DNA from: Ascidia mentula
Lineage: Eukaryota > Chordata > Ascidiacea > Phlebobranchia > Ascidiidae
Assembly: GCA_947561715.1 (NCBI GenBank)
Contig: OX387201.1
Location: forward strand, 191,001 to 255,000
Length of the DNA: 64,000 nucleotides
Direction: 5' to 3'
Position numbers and translations under genes: made by a program. Positions 33,448 to 56,192 of this stretch are shown here, piece by piece. The first letter of the stretch is position 1; each line of letters starts with the position of its first letter. The notes under the pieces are model-generated. The model made no database searches, had not been told where the DNA came from, and saw only the letters and a list, made by a program, of their open reading frames with translations.

Positions 33448-35074
33448 AATTGCTTTAAAGCTTAAATTATAGTAGAGGTTTCCGTGTTAGCATGGCTTAG
33501 TAAGTTTCCGCATGAACGGGTTTCCAGTTTCCCTTCTTTAATGTTTCATGGAAATAATAATAATGTTAAGGTGTCAGATTTCAAATGAATGAGAGTCGAA
33601 ATAGCAATGGACCAGCCGAAAAAAGTCAAATTACACATTTTCATGGAAAATAAATTAATCTGTGGTCAACAGGGGGCGAGTTTATAAATTTTCGTTCTGT
33701 GGAGCAATAATGGTGACTTTCAGCGCTAGAAAATGGTAGTCATGCGCCAGACTAACCACACAAGTTTGAACGACATTAAATTTTATGGTGACAACTCTTG
33801 CCAACGCATACAGCATGGTCTGGGAGGGCCAGGGCAGAAACAGACATACTGGACCTTAGCGAGCAAACACAGTCAAAATAGAGTAAGTTAAAATATGACT
33901 CAAGTATCTCAGACGAACCTTTCCTATGTGACGGATTTACCACCGCTACTACTAGGTATGGAAGACCCTAGAATGATTATTTCGCGCGTTGTGCGTGGTA
34001 AGGTTTTGAAAGTACATGGATCACAAACAAATCGCCCTGAGAAGTCTTTTGCTCATCAAGGACTGTTTCTGATAAAAAAAAACTTAATGTTTTGTTCTGA
34101 CGTCTTCTATGCCACACGATACTGGAGGCGTAACAATGCATGGGAAGTGTGCTGGTTGCCGTCTGGAGGAGCGGATTTCACCAATTGACATATTTGTCCC
34201 TTTACTGCACCATGTATGTGTTTAAGTTGTAGAAATGTGTACTACAAAATAAAATCTATACCTTTTATATTTTTAACTTAAACCGAAGTTTTTTTCCGTA
34301 ATTACCGAAGCAGCAAAAACGTTTTAGAAAAAAGCAGAATCACAATCAACAACAATTACTTTCCGAATATCAAAACACGATAAACAACAACAGAACGCAC
34401 AGAATAAATCATGTATAAAAAATTCTATTCGAAAACGCACAAGGACACGACCTCTGAATATTCATGGAAAGAACCGCGAACTGTTAAGTCCATTATGACA
34501 TCACAACAGTGGGTTATAGATGATTGTTGCGTCATGGAGCACACTGAAGAAGCGCCTAGCTATGATGACAGTGGGGCAAGGTGACGTAACAAAGTATAAG
34601 TTATCGGGTATTGTGTCAACATAGTAACTGATTATCTGGGGCCTGGGCTTAAAGGAACTAAGCTGGATCCCGGTTGTACATAGTTAAAGTTTGGAAACAA
34701 ACAATTGTTAGGAAGGGGGGAGGGGTCGTCATAAAAACATGACGTCACATTGCACATTTCCATCTCACTTGAAAATTGCGAACAAGCAGTCGCGATGTGG
34801 ACGTTAGCATCGGTGCAGCATGGATTTATGTAAAACGTAAGTGCTCGGATGATATTTTCACTATATACGGGTAACATACATACAATATCACATAATCTTG
34901 ACTACATAAGGAATCTACACGTCTACGTCTATCGAAGGATGGGAGACTTGTGTTTGTGGTGCGGATCTTTCAATGAGATTTGGAAAATATATTGTTGGAA
35001 TCAAAAACTTATGCCAAACTTGAATCCAATTCCTATTTGCTCAAACCAGGTGACGTCATATCGGTTGTGACGTC
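33448..35074. other. Intergenic between MRPL13 and the PI3K 3' end
   Basis: This holds the MRPL13 promoter (from 33448 up) and the 3' UTR of the minus-strand PI3-kinase gene. An ORF at 33895-34188 (+), 97 codons, is followed by an AATAAA-like stretch near 34245, but I recognise no domain and no splice or start context. I leave it uncalled. No transposon was seen. Confidence 0.4.
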
Positions 35075-44307
<9,233 letters not shown>

Positions 44308-46739
44308 GACCCCAGTCTACAAACAACAATATACAATAAAACTTACATAATAAGCATGAAGGAGCATATTTTAAATGTGAATGACATACATAATGTATCA
44401 TAAATACCTAAAAATTGAAGAAAGCTTGGTGTATTTTATGTTTACCTCGCCAGACCAAGCAAGTGCTTTTAATTATTCAACAGGTTTGCGATGACAGATC
44501 ATGCTAGATGTGGCTGCATGGTAAAACATTCTTCTTTTAAACCACCAAACTTTGTTTCAGCACCTAATAATCTAAAAAAATACAATGCCATATAACCACC
44601 CATAAACCTTTAATGATAACTGGTGGTTCCGAGCCTTAGAACTTTAAACATATCACATGTGCAATTTATTATGTTTATACATGTAACAGAACCACAGTTT
44701 AAACTTATGTAACACAGCATATCCACAAATAATAAAAAAAAATTAAATATCTAAGAGCTACAAATAAAGTTGCACCGTATACGAAAAGTTGTTGGAGTGA
44801 TGTAATTGCACTACATCAAAAACTAAGTCACTGTCATGTCAATAATGGGGCAATGGAACATAACATACTTGCTGTAAAACAACGTATCATATCAAATCAT
44901 GAATGTACCATGCACCTACCACCTATTATGAATAAATATTAGCACTGCACAGCAGGTCACAACTCACAACCAAACCGATTAAACCTTCATCATCGACATA
45001 TGTTTTTTTAACTCTACTTTGTGTAAAAGACAAACTGCTGATGAAAACTGTGAAAAAAACGTCTGCTCTGCCTACCGTCACGTACGTTTGAAGTCCTCAA
45101 GCTGTCTGGCGCAAACAAGTCGACGCAACAAGAGCCAAAACCGCCGTCCCACCGCAGTCAGACCATGAATGAGTTGTTTACGCCATTTCGCCGACTTCCT
45201 TGTCCGCACGCTTCACTGAGCAATGACGTCATCCCGCTTAAAGTGCAATCAACACTCGATCGTTGACGGTCCCCGGGATTTGGGCGAGAGTTTAAGATCT
45301 GGTAAACACGTTCACCGTTAGGTACGAAATGTTCACAACAACCATCTGTCAGGTTTCACTTACAAAAAAATTGTGAAGCATTTCTTTACCTTGAGCTGGT
45401 AAATAACTTGGAATAATGGGTTCAAAAGTTGTGTGAAAATCAAGTTAATTGATATTGACGACAAAAATAATTATGTACAATAGAGTACTACCTATAAAGT
45501 GTTAACTTAACTAAATATATACATGTTTCAAAGTGTGCAGTGACATTCAGTTGCCCTTGAGCGGTTTTGATAAGAGGGAAAATGGGGCTTTTTCATGAGT
45601 GGTTTCGATGGTGACAAAAATAACAAAACCAATCGCCATACGCTCCAACTTTGAAAGCAGAACAACTTTTTATGCCGTGGTTGACAGATCCGGATTAAGT
45701 GATTTGTATTTCTTATTTCTAGACAACAAGTTTTTTGTAAAACTTAGACATAGAAAACTTAAACCTGGCGGGAAACTTTTGAACAAACATTTGATATTAT
45801 ATCCTGACATTGAAAATTACATTAATGTCTGGATTGCATTTTTTGATGGACAAAGCAATACATTGATTATAATGAACTCAACATTTAAAGTTGTTTCAAC
45901 ATTAAAGAAACATGAAAAAGATTTGGTTTGGAAAGAAACGAATTTGAAAAAAACATTTCTCATGCGTCAAATCACGTGACTATTGACACGCATGAACGCA
46001 TGACTGGTCACAGTGACTGGTTCCTGTCTTGCCAGTGGGGAGAGCAAAGACAAAGTCCACATTTGTTGTGACGTTTTTGTGCAAACTGTTTCAATCGTTT
46101 CAAGCAACGTTGTATGAAGGTGTATCAGACAATGTTATATTAGGTTTTGGGAATGTTTTCTGGTTGTTTGCATACCTCAACGGCTGACAGAGAGTACATG
46201 GTTGTAACTTGTAACATCAGCCAGCAGCAGGTTTTGTCGTGAAGCGATTGTGTCATTTGGTGTAGCATGCAGTTTGGTAAATCGGATTTTGTTAAAAACG
46301 TGATGCAGGCTAGTGCTTTGTTTAAAGCAGGTGTTAATTGTGTAACAGATTCAAAATTTATATTTTTTCGGGATATTCGATTACGAGCGTTTCTCGCATC
46401 AGTATTTTTTTGCGCGTAAAATATTCACAAATATGCGTGCAACATTTTCTTTCATTCTGGATGGTGTAAAGCTTTCGCACATATGTTGTATGATCAGTAT
46501 TAACCTGAAGTGTTCAGGATTCCATGCAACCCACTTGGCTCGCTGAGGGTAGAGAAAAGTTTGGGTCACTTTGTGAATTTGATAACAACAAAATACCATT
46601 ATAACTTGTAACTAAAGCTGGATAAGTTTATCTAGTACGTCACACGTAAATGTGGTCAAGATTTTGTGGTTGAACTGTATCTTTTTCCTGCTTCAGCGGC
46701 ACGCTCCGTTAATTACTGTAAGACAACTTATTAGGTAGA
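44308..46739. other. PI3K 5' UTR intron, divergent promoter zone and one weak ORF
   Basis: The PI3-kinase start exon has an acceptor at about 44317, and a matching donor (CGTACGTGACG then GTAGGC on the minus strand) lies near 45078. This implies a 740 bp 5' UTR intron and a non-coding first exon up to about 45.25 kb. The exon region contains a TGACGTCA site near 45223. Divergently, the six-span membrane gene starts at 46740. A 123-codon ORF at 45608-45979 (+) is listed separately. No repeats were identified. Confidence 0.5.
45608..45979 (+). CDS. Unconfirmed 123-residue ORF
   Basis: The ATG at 45608 opens a 123-codon frame, without introns, ending TGA at 45979. The peptide is Lys/Phe/Leu-rich (for example FLDNKFFVKLRHRKLKPGGK and YINVWIAFFDGQSNTLIIM) and looks like an alternating beta-strand protein, not a chance frame. 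I recognise no family. It lies between the PI3K promoter and the six-span gene, with no clear poly(A) signal near its stop. It could be a single-exon gene, one exon of a larger gene, or chance in AT-rich DNA. Confidence 0.25.
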   Translation: MVTKITKPIAIRSNFESRTTFYAVVDRSGLSDLYFLFLDNKFFVKLRHRKLKPGGKLLNKHLILYPDIENYINVWIAFFDGQSNTLIIMNSTFKVVSTLKKHEKDLVWKETNLKKTFLMRQIT

Positions 46740-47763
46740 ATGGCAATTCCAGTCCAGCTCATGTTCATCGCTCCAAGCGCCATTCTGATGTTCACGGTCA
46801 TTGGTATGAGTCTGCTAGACCACTTGTACGACGTGGATCTTTCGAAACAAATGAAACCGGAGGATGGAACCTTGTGGTTGTGTTTCCTGATCTTTGTGTT
46901 AATCGCATGCATTTGGCGAAGTTTCCAGGCAAGAAAATTGGACAAAGTCGGCAAAATAACCAGCATTGACGTTGAGTTCGTGGCTGTTCACAATGCATTC
47001 TCATTCGTCCACCTCGCCTCAATTTTCGGGGAGTTTATGATGAGCGAAGATTTGAATAAAAATGCCCTGATAATTTGTCGGCTTAATGTCATCGGCGACT
47101 GGAGTCTGCTTCTTTTTCTCGGTTGGACGGTTATTTGGGGAAGACACGTCAGAAGAGGATGGTATGATTTCTATGTTTTAATTATAGACACAGCTCAAAC
47201 ATTTCCCTGTTGTTGCCGCTGTCCCGAACAATTGATTTCGTTAAGTTTAAAGCCACGAGTAGTTGTTTGACGTTAAAATGGCGTGAACTGTATAAAATAC
47301 CGGTAAAGTACCGCAATACGTTTGTTTTCGTCTGTATAGGCGTCTACCCTACTGCCTGCTAAACTTTTATCGCACTTAAGTTTATTAAACATTGCAATGT
47401 GTTGTTTTCAGGGATCTTGAACACAACCTATTAATCTTCTCCGCTTCACTTATTGGTTATCTGTCGATCACAATCCACCACACCTCGTTCTATTTCGTCC
47501 TTGGCGTTGCAGTCACCCTCAGCTGTATAGCATTGTATGAAACTTACAAGATCCATTACTACAGGAACAACGTCAAGCAGATGTTTTACTGTATACTGAT
47601 ATTCACAAGTTGTTTTTACGTGCTTCGATTAATGGCCTATGTGTTTCGTGGTCAAGGTTGGTACCTTGCCTATGCGTATGTTGTTCTGTTTGCTCTCATG
47701 TCTTCCCTCACTAACCGCTTGTACGTGCAAATCCTCAAGGAGGTAAATGAACACAAACACTGA
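46740..47763 (+). CDS. Unrecognised six-span membrane protein
   Basis: Two exons, 46740-47161 and 47412-47763, join in phase (TG then G, a Trp codon) to give 257 residues. About six or seven hydrophobic segments are visible: LMFIAPSAILMFTVIG, LWLCFLIFVLIACIW, FVHLASIFGEFMM, WSLLLFLGWTVIW, LIFSASLIGYLSI, YFVLGVAVTLSCIAL and a last pair near FYVLRLMAYVF and VVLFALMSSL. There is no cleavable signal peptide and few charged loops. The C-terminus ends EVNEHKH. I cannot assign it to a family; it is too short for a 7TM GPCR with recognisable motifs. Poly(A) signal AATAAA at 47935-47940. Confidence 0.75.
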
Positions 47764-48589
47764 CATTTCGGCTGCTGCAACAGACTCTGTTTGTAACAAG
47801 TAATTTGCCACCGCCAACAATAAGTAAAGATCGGAAGAAAGTAAAATGTTTTCCATGCATTGAATTTCTAAGTTTCCTTGTTTTCTGTCATTTTTATACG
47901 CAGTATTTTCTATGGGGTTATGTTGCTATGGTGAAATAAACTTCTTTGCTAATAAGTTTACTTATGGCCGCAAAATGTGTGCGTAAAATCGGAAAGTAGC
48001 TGATGGCAATGGTGCCAAATTCAAAAGATTAAAGAACCACTGTGTATAGTACCCTTAATGATATTTGGACCAGTCTACGTAAAATTTGAATTTTCATCAA
48101 CAAAAACGTACGGATTTTAACAAATATATGTAGTTAGATAGAAATCTTACTTGTTACCGGATACCATTTAAACTAGCTTGCGGTCGTTAAAAAATGTTCA
48201 TGAGTGCAAGTTTTAACGCTTTGATATCCGAAAAGTGATGAGATTTTTGTATTTTGAACACACAAAATAAACATCGATCGTAGAATTTTGAAGAAATTGT
48301 TTCAAATTTTAATTAAAAATGCGTAGAAACGTTGAATACTTACGTGGCGCAGACTTGACTTTTGCTGGCTACGTGTTCACTCATTTTTAATTCGTACCAC
48401 TACAGACTGACAACGCGTAACTCTGACGTTTACTTGAATTGCAGCCGGCAGCCTGAGTCAGATACATTTTAGCGTTTTGTTATTTGTAGTATTCTTAGAC
48501 ATGATATACCAACCTACTTTTCGATATACCGTATTTCGAAGTTAGTAAAAAAATTTTTTTTTAAAGAAATATCACCAATATAATTAGCA
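47764..48589. other. Intergenic, SRP14 promoter region
   Basis: After the poly(A) signal at 47935 this 0.65 kb stretch is AT-rich without recognisable genes or repeats. The T-rich run before 48560 and the leader up to the ATG at 48590 are presumably the SRP14 5' region. Confidence 0.4.
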
Positions 48590-48937
48590 ATGGTTCTCTT
48601 GGAGAATGATGCCTTTCTCACCGAACTGACAACTCTTTACCAAAAGTGTCGAACATCTGGGACTGTTTATGTCACAATGAAGAAGTATGATGGGCGGACA
48701 AAACCAAAACCACGTAAAAATCCTTCCAAACAGAAATCTCAACCCCAAGTCCCTGTGGAAGGACTTTGTTTAATTCGAGCAACAAACGGAAAAAAGAAGC
48801 TTAGCACGGTCGTTAATTCAAAGGATATAAACAGGTTTCAAATGGCCTACACAAGTGTTCTGCGAGCTAATTTGGATGGACTTAAAAAACATGGCAAGAA
48901 GAAGTCGAAACCAACAAACAAAGCAGCTCAACAATAG
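48590..48937 (+). CDS. SRP14: Signal recognition particle 14 kDa subunit
   Basis: SRP14 binds the Alu domain of SRP RNA together with SRP9 and mediates elongation arrest. The 115-residue single-exon frame starts MVLLENDAFLTELTTLYQKC, as in vertebrates. It continues with SGTVYVTMKKYDGRTKPKPR (human form KYDGRTKPIPK) and a C-terminal DLMGLKKHG-like VLRANLDGLKKHGKKKSKPT. The Ala-rich tail of primate SRP14 is absent. The gene has no intron here, although vertebrate SRP14 is split. No AATAAA occurs between its stop and TEX261 384 bp downstream. Confidence 0.95.
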   Translation: MVLLENDAFLTELTTLYQKCRTSGTVYVTMKKYDGRTKPKPRKNPSKQKSQPQVPVEGLCLIRATNGKKKLSTVVNSKDINRFQMAYTSVLRANLDGLKKHGKKKSKPTNKAAQQ

Positions 48938-49320
48938 AAACCTTAAATGCAGTTGAATTGTTTTGTTGTTTTTCCCCATTTTGTGTGTCACAATGTTTGG
49001 CGAAATGGCAAAGTATGTGAGTAGTTTTTATGTGATAACAATAACCATTTGGTTAAGGCAGAGAGTCTTGAGAAATTGTCAACTACACACTGCCAGGTCA
49101 AATATAATCCTCTCCATATTACCAACATGCCAATGTTTAGTGTTTGTGCAATGTTAGCAAAGTTACAGTTTGGTCTGTGTTTATTTATTATCAAATTGTG
49201 TTTGTTTTCCGGGACTTTGTTTATTGCAAGAAATGGTGATTGGATCTTGCAGAATATTTTGTTTGTGGTGTTTTTGTGAGAACATGATTCTTTTTGTATT
49301 TTAGATTTAAGTGACAGGAA
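48938..49320. other. SRP14-TEX261 spacer
   Basis: This 383 bp spacer has no canonical poly(A) signal. It ends in a strong acceptor-like TTTTTGTATTTTAG 15 nt before the TEX261 ATG. The ORF frames in it look random. Confidence 0.4.
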
Positions 49321-50849
<1,529 letters not shown>

Positions 50850-51402
50850 TGTCCTACAAACATTCTTGCAGTTCAAAACACGCAGCTTACGCTCAAGTGC
50901 ATCCGGATAGGAAATTTTTGTGTTGTTAACACTTTGTATTTTAAACAGACTCCAAACTAAATATTTAAAAGACTAAATGCAAGTCGAGCAAAAAATAGTT
51001 CCATTCTTTATTTTATGACTGAGCAAATCTCCTGAAGTAGAGTTAAAAGCATTGCACTGCTTGTAACTTACGATCAACACAATGTTGAACTGTTGGTTGT
51101 TATTTTTAAGTTATTTTGATGCTGCTGTCATGGTTGGCTGACGTCGTCTGGGTTGGGGCAATAATTTTGGTGTTATAACCAAGTATGAAAAGAGAATGAA
51201 ATAAGGTTTTTGTGCATTTACAGTTCCCTAATATATGCTTTGTTTTTCTTTTGCAACTTGTCATCAAAGTAGTGAATGCAAATCCCAGATCAGCAAAGGT
51301 TTCAATTATGTTCCTGAACTTTTTTCTGTCAGTCTTAAACAAATCAAAAGCAAGGTAGGACAAATAGGTTCAAAAAACGGCAGCATTTCATGGGAGTTTT
51401 TG
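50850..51402. other. Convergent 3' regions of TEX261 and NELFA
   Basis: This holds the two 3' UTRs. A TTTATT (minus-strand AATAAA) near 51010 may end NELFA. No gene or repeat was recognised. Confidence 0.45.
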
Positions 51403-54400
51403 TCACATGCCAACACCAGGTGGGGGTAGAGGAGCTTGTTTTAAACGTTGCCTTTTTCCAGCTTGTCCAGTTCGATAATTCATTTCATACAGAGTTTCAA
51501 CAATAACAGGTAGGATTCCACCGTTTGGATTTGCAATGCTTTGAACTCCCTCTGACAGCACAATCTGCATTGTAATAGAATACCCATCTGTTTATTATGT
51601 AACCATGACAACACCAGATAATATCAATCTTTATAATTTTCATTGTAGATCTTTACAAAACAAACCCACTTAACAAAGTAATGGATGCTTGCTACTTAAC
51701 TAATGAACACCAATCTAACAGTGATATAATTGCATCAATATTACCTTAAAGTATAAATAATAACAATGCTAGCAATGAGGTAATAAAAGGTTAAGAATGC
51801 CACTTGGTTTGACAGTTTGTGCCAGAATAATTTAACCAATGGTAGAATCTACTATTTCAACAACTTCTTAATGGAACCATTGAATAATATTTACCTGGAC
51901 AATATCACCCTGATCAGGGTAGGGGTTTTCCCTCGAACCAGCCATGAAGCCCAGAATAATTGCCTTCTCAGGTCGGGATAATCTGTTGGCGGATTTGAAC
52001 ATTTCCTGGGCTTGAAACATTTGTTCTCTCTGGAATATGAGTTTGTGTTAAGTTAATATAATACGCCTGGGGAACTTCAAAACACTCCACGAGATCACAA
52101 ACAACATAAAATACTTTAATTGCAAACAATTATGTTTTTATGCAAACTTTTTACCGTTAGGGTAAGTCCCTTCTTGGGTGCCGGAGGATTTAATTGTTGA
52201 GGTTGTTGTTGAGTTGGAAGTTTCATGTAAACAGTAGGAGGTTGTTGAGGTCTTGGATGATGGGAAGATTGTCGTTGTTGCACCTGTGGCTGATGTCCCA
52301 TATGGGGTTGGTAAAAGTGTTGAACAGTTGGATTTGTGTGTGTCTGTTGTTGTTGTTGAATATTCCGTTGAGGTGAAATCTGGTAAAATATATTATTGTA
52401 AAATAGAATGCACTTTATTGAACAGTTATGATGTCTGATAAACACAAAATGAATTACCAGTAGTCGTTGTGGGCTTTGTATCACTGTGGAAGCCTGCCTT
52501 TGTGATGTCATAATGTATGTTGTTGGAACAACCATCCTTGGGCTGGTTTGTAGATGGTTAGGTGTGGTTGGTAACTGTGGAGGTGTTGGTAGCTGAATGG
52601 ATGATGTGGGTTTCTTTTGTTGAGAACCAGTTGGTTGAGAACCAGTAAGTGGAACACCAGTTTGTGGAACACCAGTTCGTGGAACACCAGTTGGTTGAAC
52701 ACCAGTTCGTGGAACACCAGTAAGTGGAACACCAGTTCGTGGAACACCAGTTGGTTGAACACCAGTTCGTGGAACACTAGAAGGCGGAAGATGCATCTGA
52801 GCTTGCTGGGCTGAAGCAGTTGATTGATGTTGTGGTTGGTGTCGTTGTGCTGGGCTGGTAAGTGGAGGTTGGTAGGCCAAGTATGTCACTGGTGGTGTTG
52901 TTTGATGCAAGGATGGTGGTTCTATAAAACAATTTAAAATTCAAGGAACTTTGGATGATCTGGGATCACACATTAAAAGCTCAGATGTATTAAAAAACTA
53001 TGATGGTCAGTAGCACGTATGTCAGCAGAATATATTGTACATAATATTTGCAGCTGGTAGTTGAACTTACCAATATGTTTAACTGGTGGAGTTGTAGGCG
53101 TGGTGGATGGTGTGGAGAAAATGGTGGGTGATGTAATCCTTATATTACATAAAAACGTTATTTAGACATTTTTACTCCCTTAAAGTATGGTTACATGATA
53201 TTCACTAGCGGGAATCAAACAGTGATAAACACTACAAAAAAACAATGATCAACACAGAGTACTGAACAAAACACTAACATTGGTTTTTTTGGTGACAGTT
53301 TTTCCTCCTGACTGATATTTGCGGAAGTACCAGAAGTTTGTGGGGAAGTCAGATCGCTGTCACTAGAGGTCGTCTTGTTACGATCAAAGTACAAGGTTTT
53401 CGCAGGTGCTAAATTTGAAAAGAAACAATAAATGTGGAACACGAAGCCACCAAGTGTGTAAAACTGAATTTTATCTTACTTGTGATTTCTATTTGTTCGG
53501 CTTCGCTTTCTGATGATTCGTCATGCTCCATCGATTCTGTTGTGGTTCGTCGGTTTGTAAAACTATGTGGAGTTGAACTTGACGAAGCTTCCTGGCTACT
53601 AGCATCCTCAGTGTCTTCCTCCATTGATTGTGATGTCATAACCGAAGGAAGTCCAGCAGCATATTCAGGAGTTTTATCGTGCTTAAATAAAAGTTGGCAA
53701 AATTAAAAAAAACGCCATTGTAAAATTTAAAAAAACAAAAAACACCAAATGAGATTTTACAGGGAAAAACTTTCATTATTGCCCAAGTTCTTGACCTTAG
53801 TTTTGTTTTTTAACAAAAATGAAATAAATAATAATTGTGGATGTTCAAAATAAAATACCCCAACTTCTTCTTCGTCTTCCTGGGTTTGAGATGCTACGAG
53901 ACTCTCTTGTTGTTGAAGTTGTTTCTTCCTCCTCTTGCTGTCACGAACTCCGATCCCACTTCCACCAATCGGTTGCTCGGAAATATCAAGAAGTTTCGTT
54001 CCTCCAGCCTAGAATAAGCAACAATGTGATTGTAATTGCACAAAAGCCTGCACACTGCCAGTGGAACATGCATCCAAATGTTTCAAACACTACTATGCTG
54101 TCTTTAACTGGTAACATATAAGCTTCATCTTTCCATAAAAAACTTGTTCAAAAGAAAAGAAAAAACACACAATGTTGTAGGTGGTAATTTCATATGTAGG
54201 CGCCTAACTCAATGATGTTTATAATTTAATCATGGTCAATTTAGTGGTGGGATTCAGCCGGTTCACACCAGTTCACGCGAACTTGCTCCTGGAATTTAAT
54301 GACCTACGCGAACCGGTTGTTAACAACCGTATGTGTAGGCCTATGTTTCACTTCGTGCACTGTATTCCTGCGGTTACAGTGACATGCTGCTAGTGACAGA

Positions 54401-56192
54401 ACCGGTTGCAAAAATACTTGAATCCCACCACTGGGGCACTTCAATGCTTGCGTTTATTGTACATCTACAAAGTATTTATTTTTTGCACAAAATACAAATA
54501 AATTGATTTGAAACATACTTGGAAGTTGGCCACCAGACCCAGAAAAACATCAAGTACTCAAAACACCCCGAACACACCTGCTGTCTTGCTGGTACGCGTG
54601 AAACACTTCGATTAACTGCTGGACCTGAAGGTGTTGATGTCCCTCGAAAGCTGTCAAGTCTGTTCGGAGGACCTCGAGATGGAATTCTCTTGAGAGGAGT
54701 GACATCAGATGATCGACGTGTCATGTCTCTGTGTTTGACTGGAACACTCTTCCCAGCACCACCAAGCCCACCTTTCTTCATGTGACTAACTGCTTCATTT
54801 GCTGTAAACATTAAAAAACATTGAAACACGGCACATAATAACATCAATTTGTGTGCCCAATGTGCCTGATTAAAAGTAACAAGATGTTTTGTTGATAATC
54901 GTGACAGGAAGAACTCACATTTATGCATGAGGTCAGCTCTTAAAGCAGCAGATTTAGGTTTTCTCTTCAGAGCAAAGTGTCTGCTGACAGGAGGCAGGTT
55001 TCCAACCAGACTTTGTAACGATGTTTTGTTCACAAGTTGGCATTCCAGTGGCAGACTGGAATAAGGATCCGCTTCCTTCACTGCAATATATGCGTGAAAA
55101 TGTTACTTAGAACAAACTATCAGCTTCATGGCAGTTATGTAAAATTTTTTATTTTCAAAAAGTAGCAAAAAAGGTATTATTTTTATATATATTGAACATT
55201 TTAAAAAAGGGAAATACGGGATTAAAACAAGGTATTTGGAAAACATGGAGTTTTAAATGTAGTGCATGTAACAGAATTGTAACAAAAAGTATCAGAGAGC
55301 TTTAAAAACAATTCTCAGAATTAAATAATTTAACAAAATATGATTACGAAATACTTCCGTTTACCTTTGTCTGACAGTTGTTGCACAACATTGTTAGCGA
55401 TGGGACTCGGTCGAAGATTCAGGTTTAGGTTGAAAGTGGTCGGGTAAGTCCTCACCATGTTAGCAACCAAACGAACCCACATGTCTGGATCCTCCAACGC
55501 AACCTCAATAATTCCCTCAATCATATGTTGCATCTAATTTGCAGAAAAGAATCTTTCACCAACTCACAAACATATCTTGCTTCCATTTTCATGAAATTAT
55601 CAAATTATGTTTATTTTTCAACCGTCTGCAGAGTATGGCAGCTGCATGCGCAAGATTTTCTTCAACTTTTTTTGTTTGCACGCCAAATTTTCCTGACTAC
55701 ACATAAAACAATTAACAGAGGGACATTTTATTGTTTTTGTTGCACGCGGGCTTAGGGGTCGCGCACCCGAAAAGATTTAGTCTTGCACGCCCGAGATCTT
55801 GTCGGGAACTGCCATATTCTGCAGACTGGCTACAATGTAAATGAACTATACAAGCAAAAGTTAAATGGAATGAACACCAATAAAACCTTAGTGAGAAATA
55901 AACCAAGTTTTACATGAAATTATAAACCAAAGCACCGAAGAAGAAGGTTGCCAAGTAGTTTGATGTAACAGATGGAATTTACCTCTTCAATACTTCTTCT
56001 TGGCAGATGAAGAATACCCAGAAGAAGTTTAACTTTGACTGTAGTCGTGAGAACAGGAAAGCATCTGTATATGTTGTCAATTGTGTCTGTCTTTATGATT
56101 CCACTTATACTGGACGGAATCCATAATTCTTCAGAAGATCCAAGCTTGTTGTGAAGCCACAAGGCTGTGTCACTTTCCCTTACATGGGCCAT
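51403..56192 (-). CDS. NELFA: Negative elongation factor A (NELF complex)
   Basis: NELF-A pauses RNA polymerase II near promoters. Twelve exons phase cleanly: 55983-56192, 55365-55533, 54919-55080, 54578-54801, 53859-54008, 53480-53681, 53279-53408, 53071-53138, 52458-52921, 52155-52379, 51895-52029 and 51403-51564, giving 766 residues (human 528). The N-terminal HDAg-like domain starts RESDTALWLHNKLGSSEELW and contains KVKLLLGILHLPRRSIEE. The second part is LECQLVNKTSLQSL and HFALKRKPKSAALRADL. GGTKLLDISE and RREQMFQAQEMFKSANRLSR follow late. The C-terminus is ILGFMAGSRENPYPDQGD and VETLYEMNYRTGQ. The extra length is a Pro/Gln-rich disordered region with a pentapeptide repeat. The start ATG is 12 bases inside an open frame and matches the family start MAxxRESDT. 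Confidence 0.96.
52612..52790 (-). repeat. Coding minisatellite, 15 bp units (GVPRT-type pentapeptides) in NELFA
   Basis: About eleven 15 bp units encode TGVPR/TGVPL/TGVQP/TGSQP variants in the disordered region of NELFA. A higher-order 30-45 bp pattern alternates GVPRT with GVQPT. The array is in frame and is copied on the plus strand as the repeated GGAACACCAGTTCGT. Confidence 0.9.
54242..54433. mobile_element. hAT-like MITE in NELFA intron
   Basis: A 192 bp element starts AGTGGTGGGATTCAGCCGGT and ends GAACCGGTTGC with the inverted AATCCCACCACTG. These are 12-14 bp terminal inverted repeats of the CAGTGGTGGGATT class known from animal hAT elements. The flanks GGTCAATT (54234-54241) and GGGCACTT (54434-54441) agree at 6 of 8 positions, consistent with a decayed 8 bp target-site duplication. 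No coding capacity. Confidence 0.85.

Noticed and set aside
33895-34188. 97-codon plus-strand ORF followed by an AATAAA-like stretch
   Set aside because: No domain, no upstream promoter clue and AT-driven composition; kept only as a note in the intergenic entry.
45220-45235. TGACGTCA near the PI3K first exon as a CREB-regulated promoter
   Set aside because: The 8-mer is too common in introns and exons of this window for one copy to be read as regulatory.
52508-52777. Repetitive Phe/Val/Leu-rich frame opposite or offset to the NELFA minisatellite
   Set aside because: It is an out-of-frame reading of the same 15 bp repeat.
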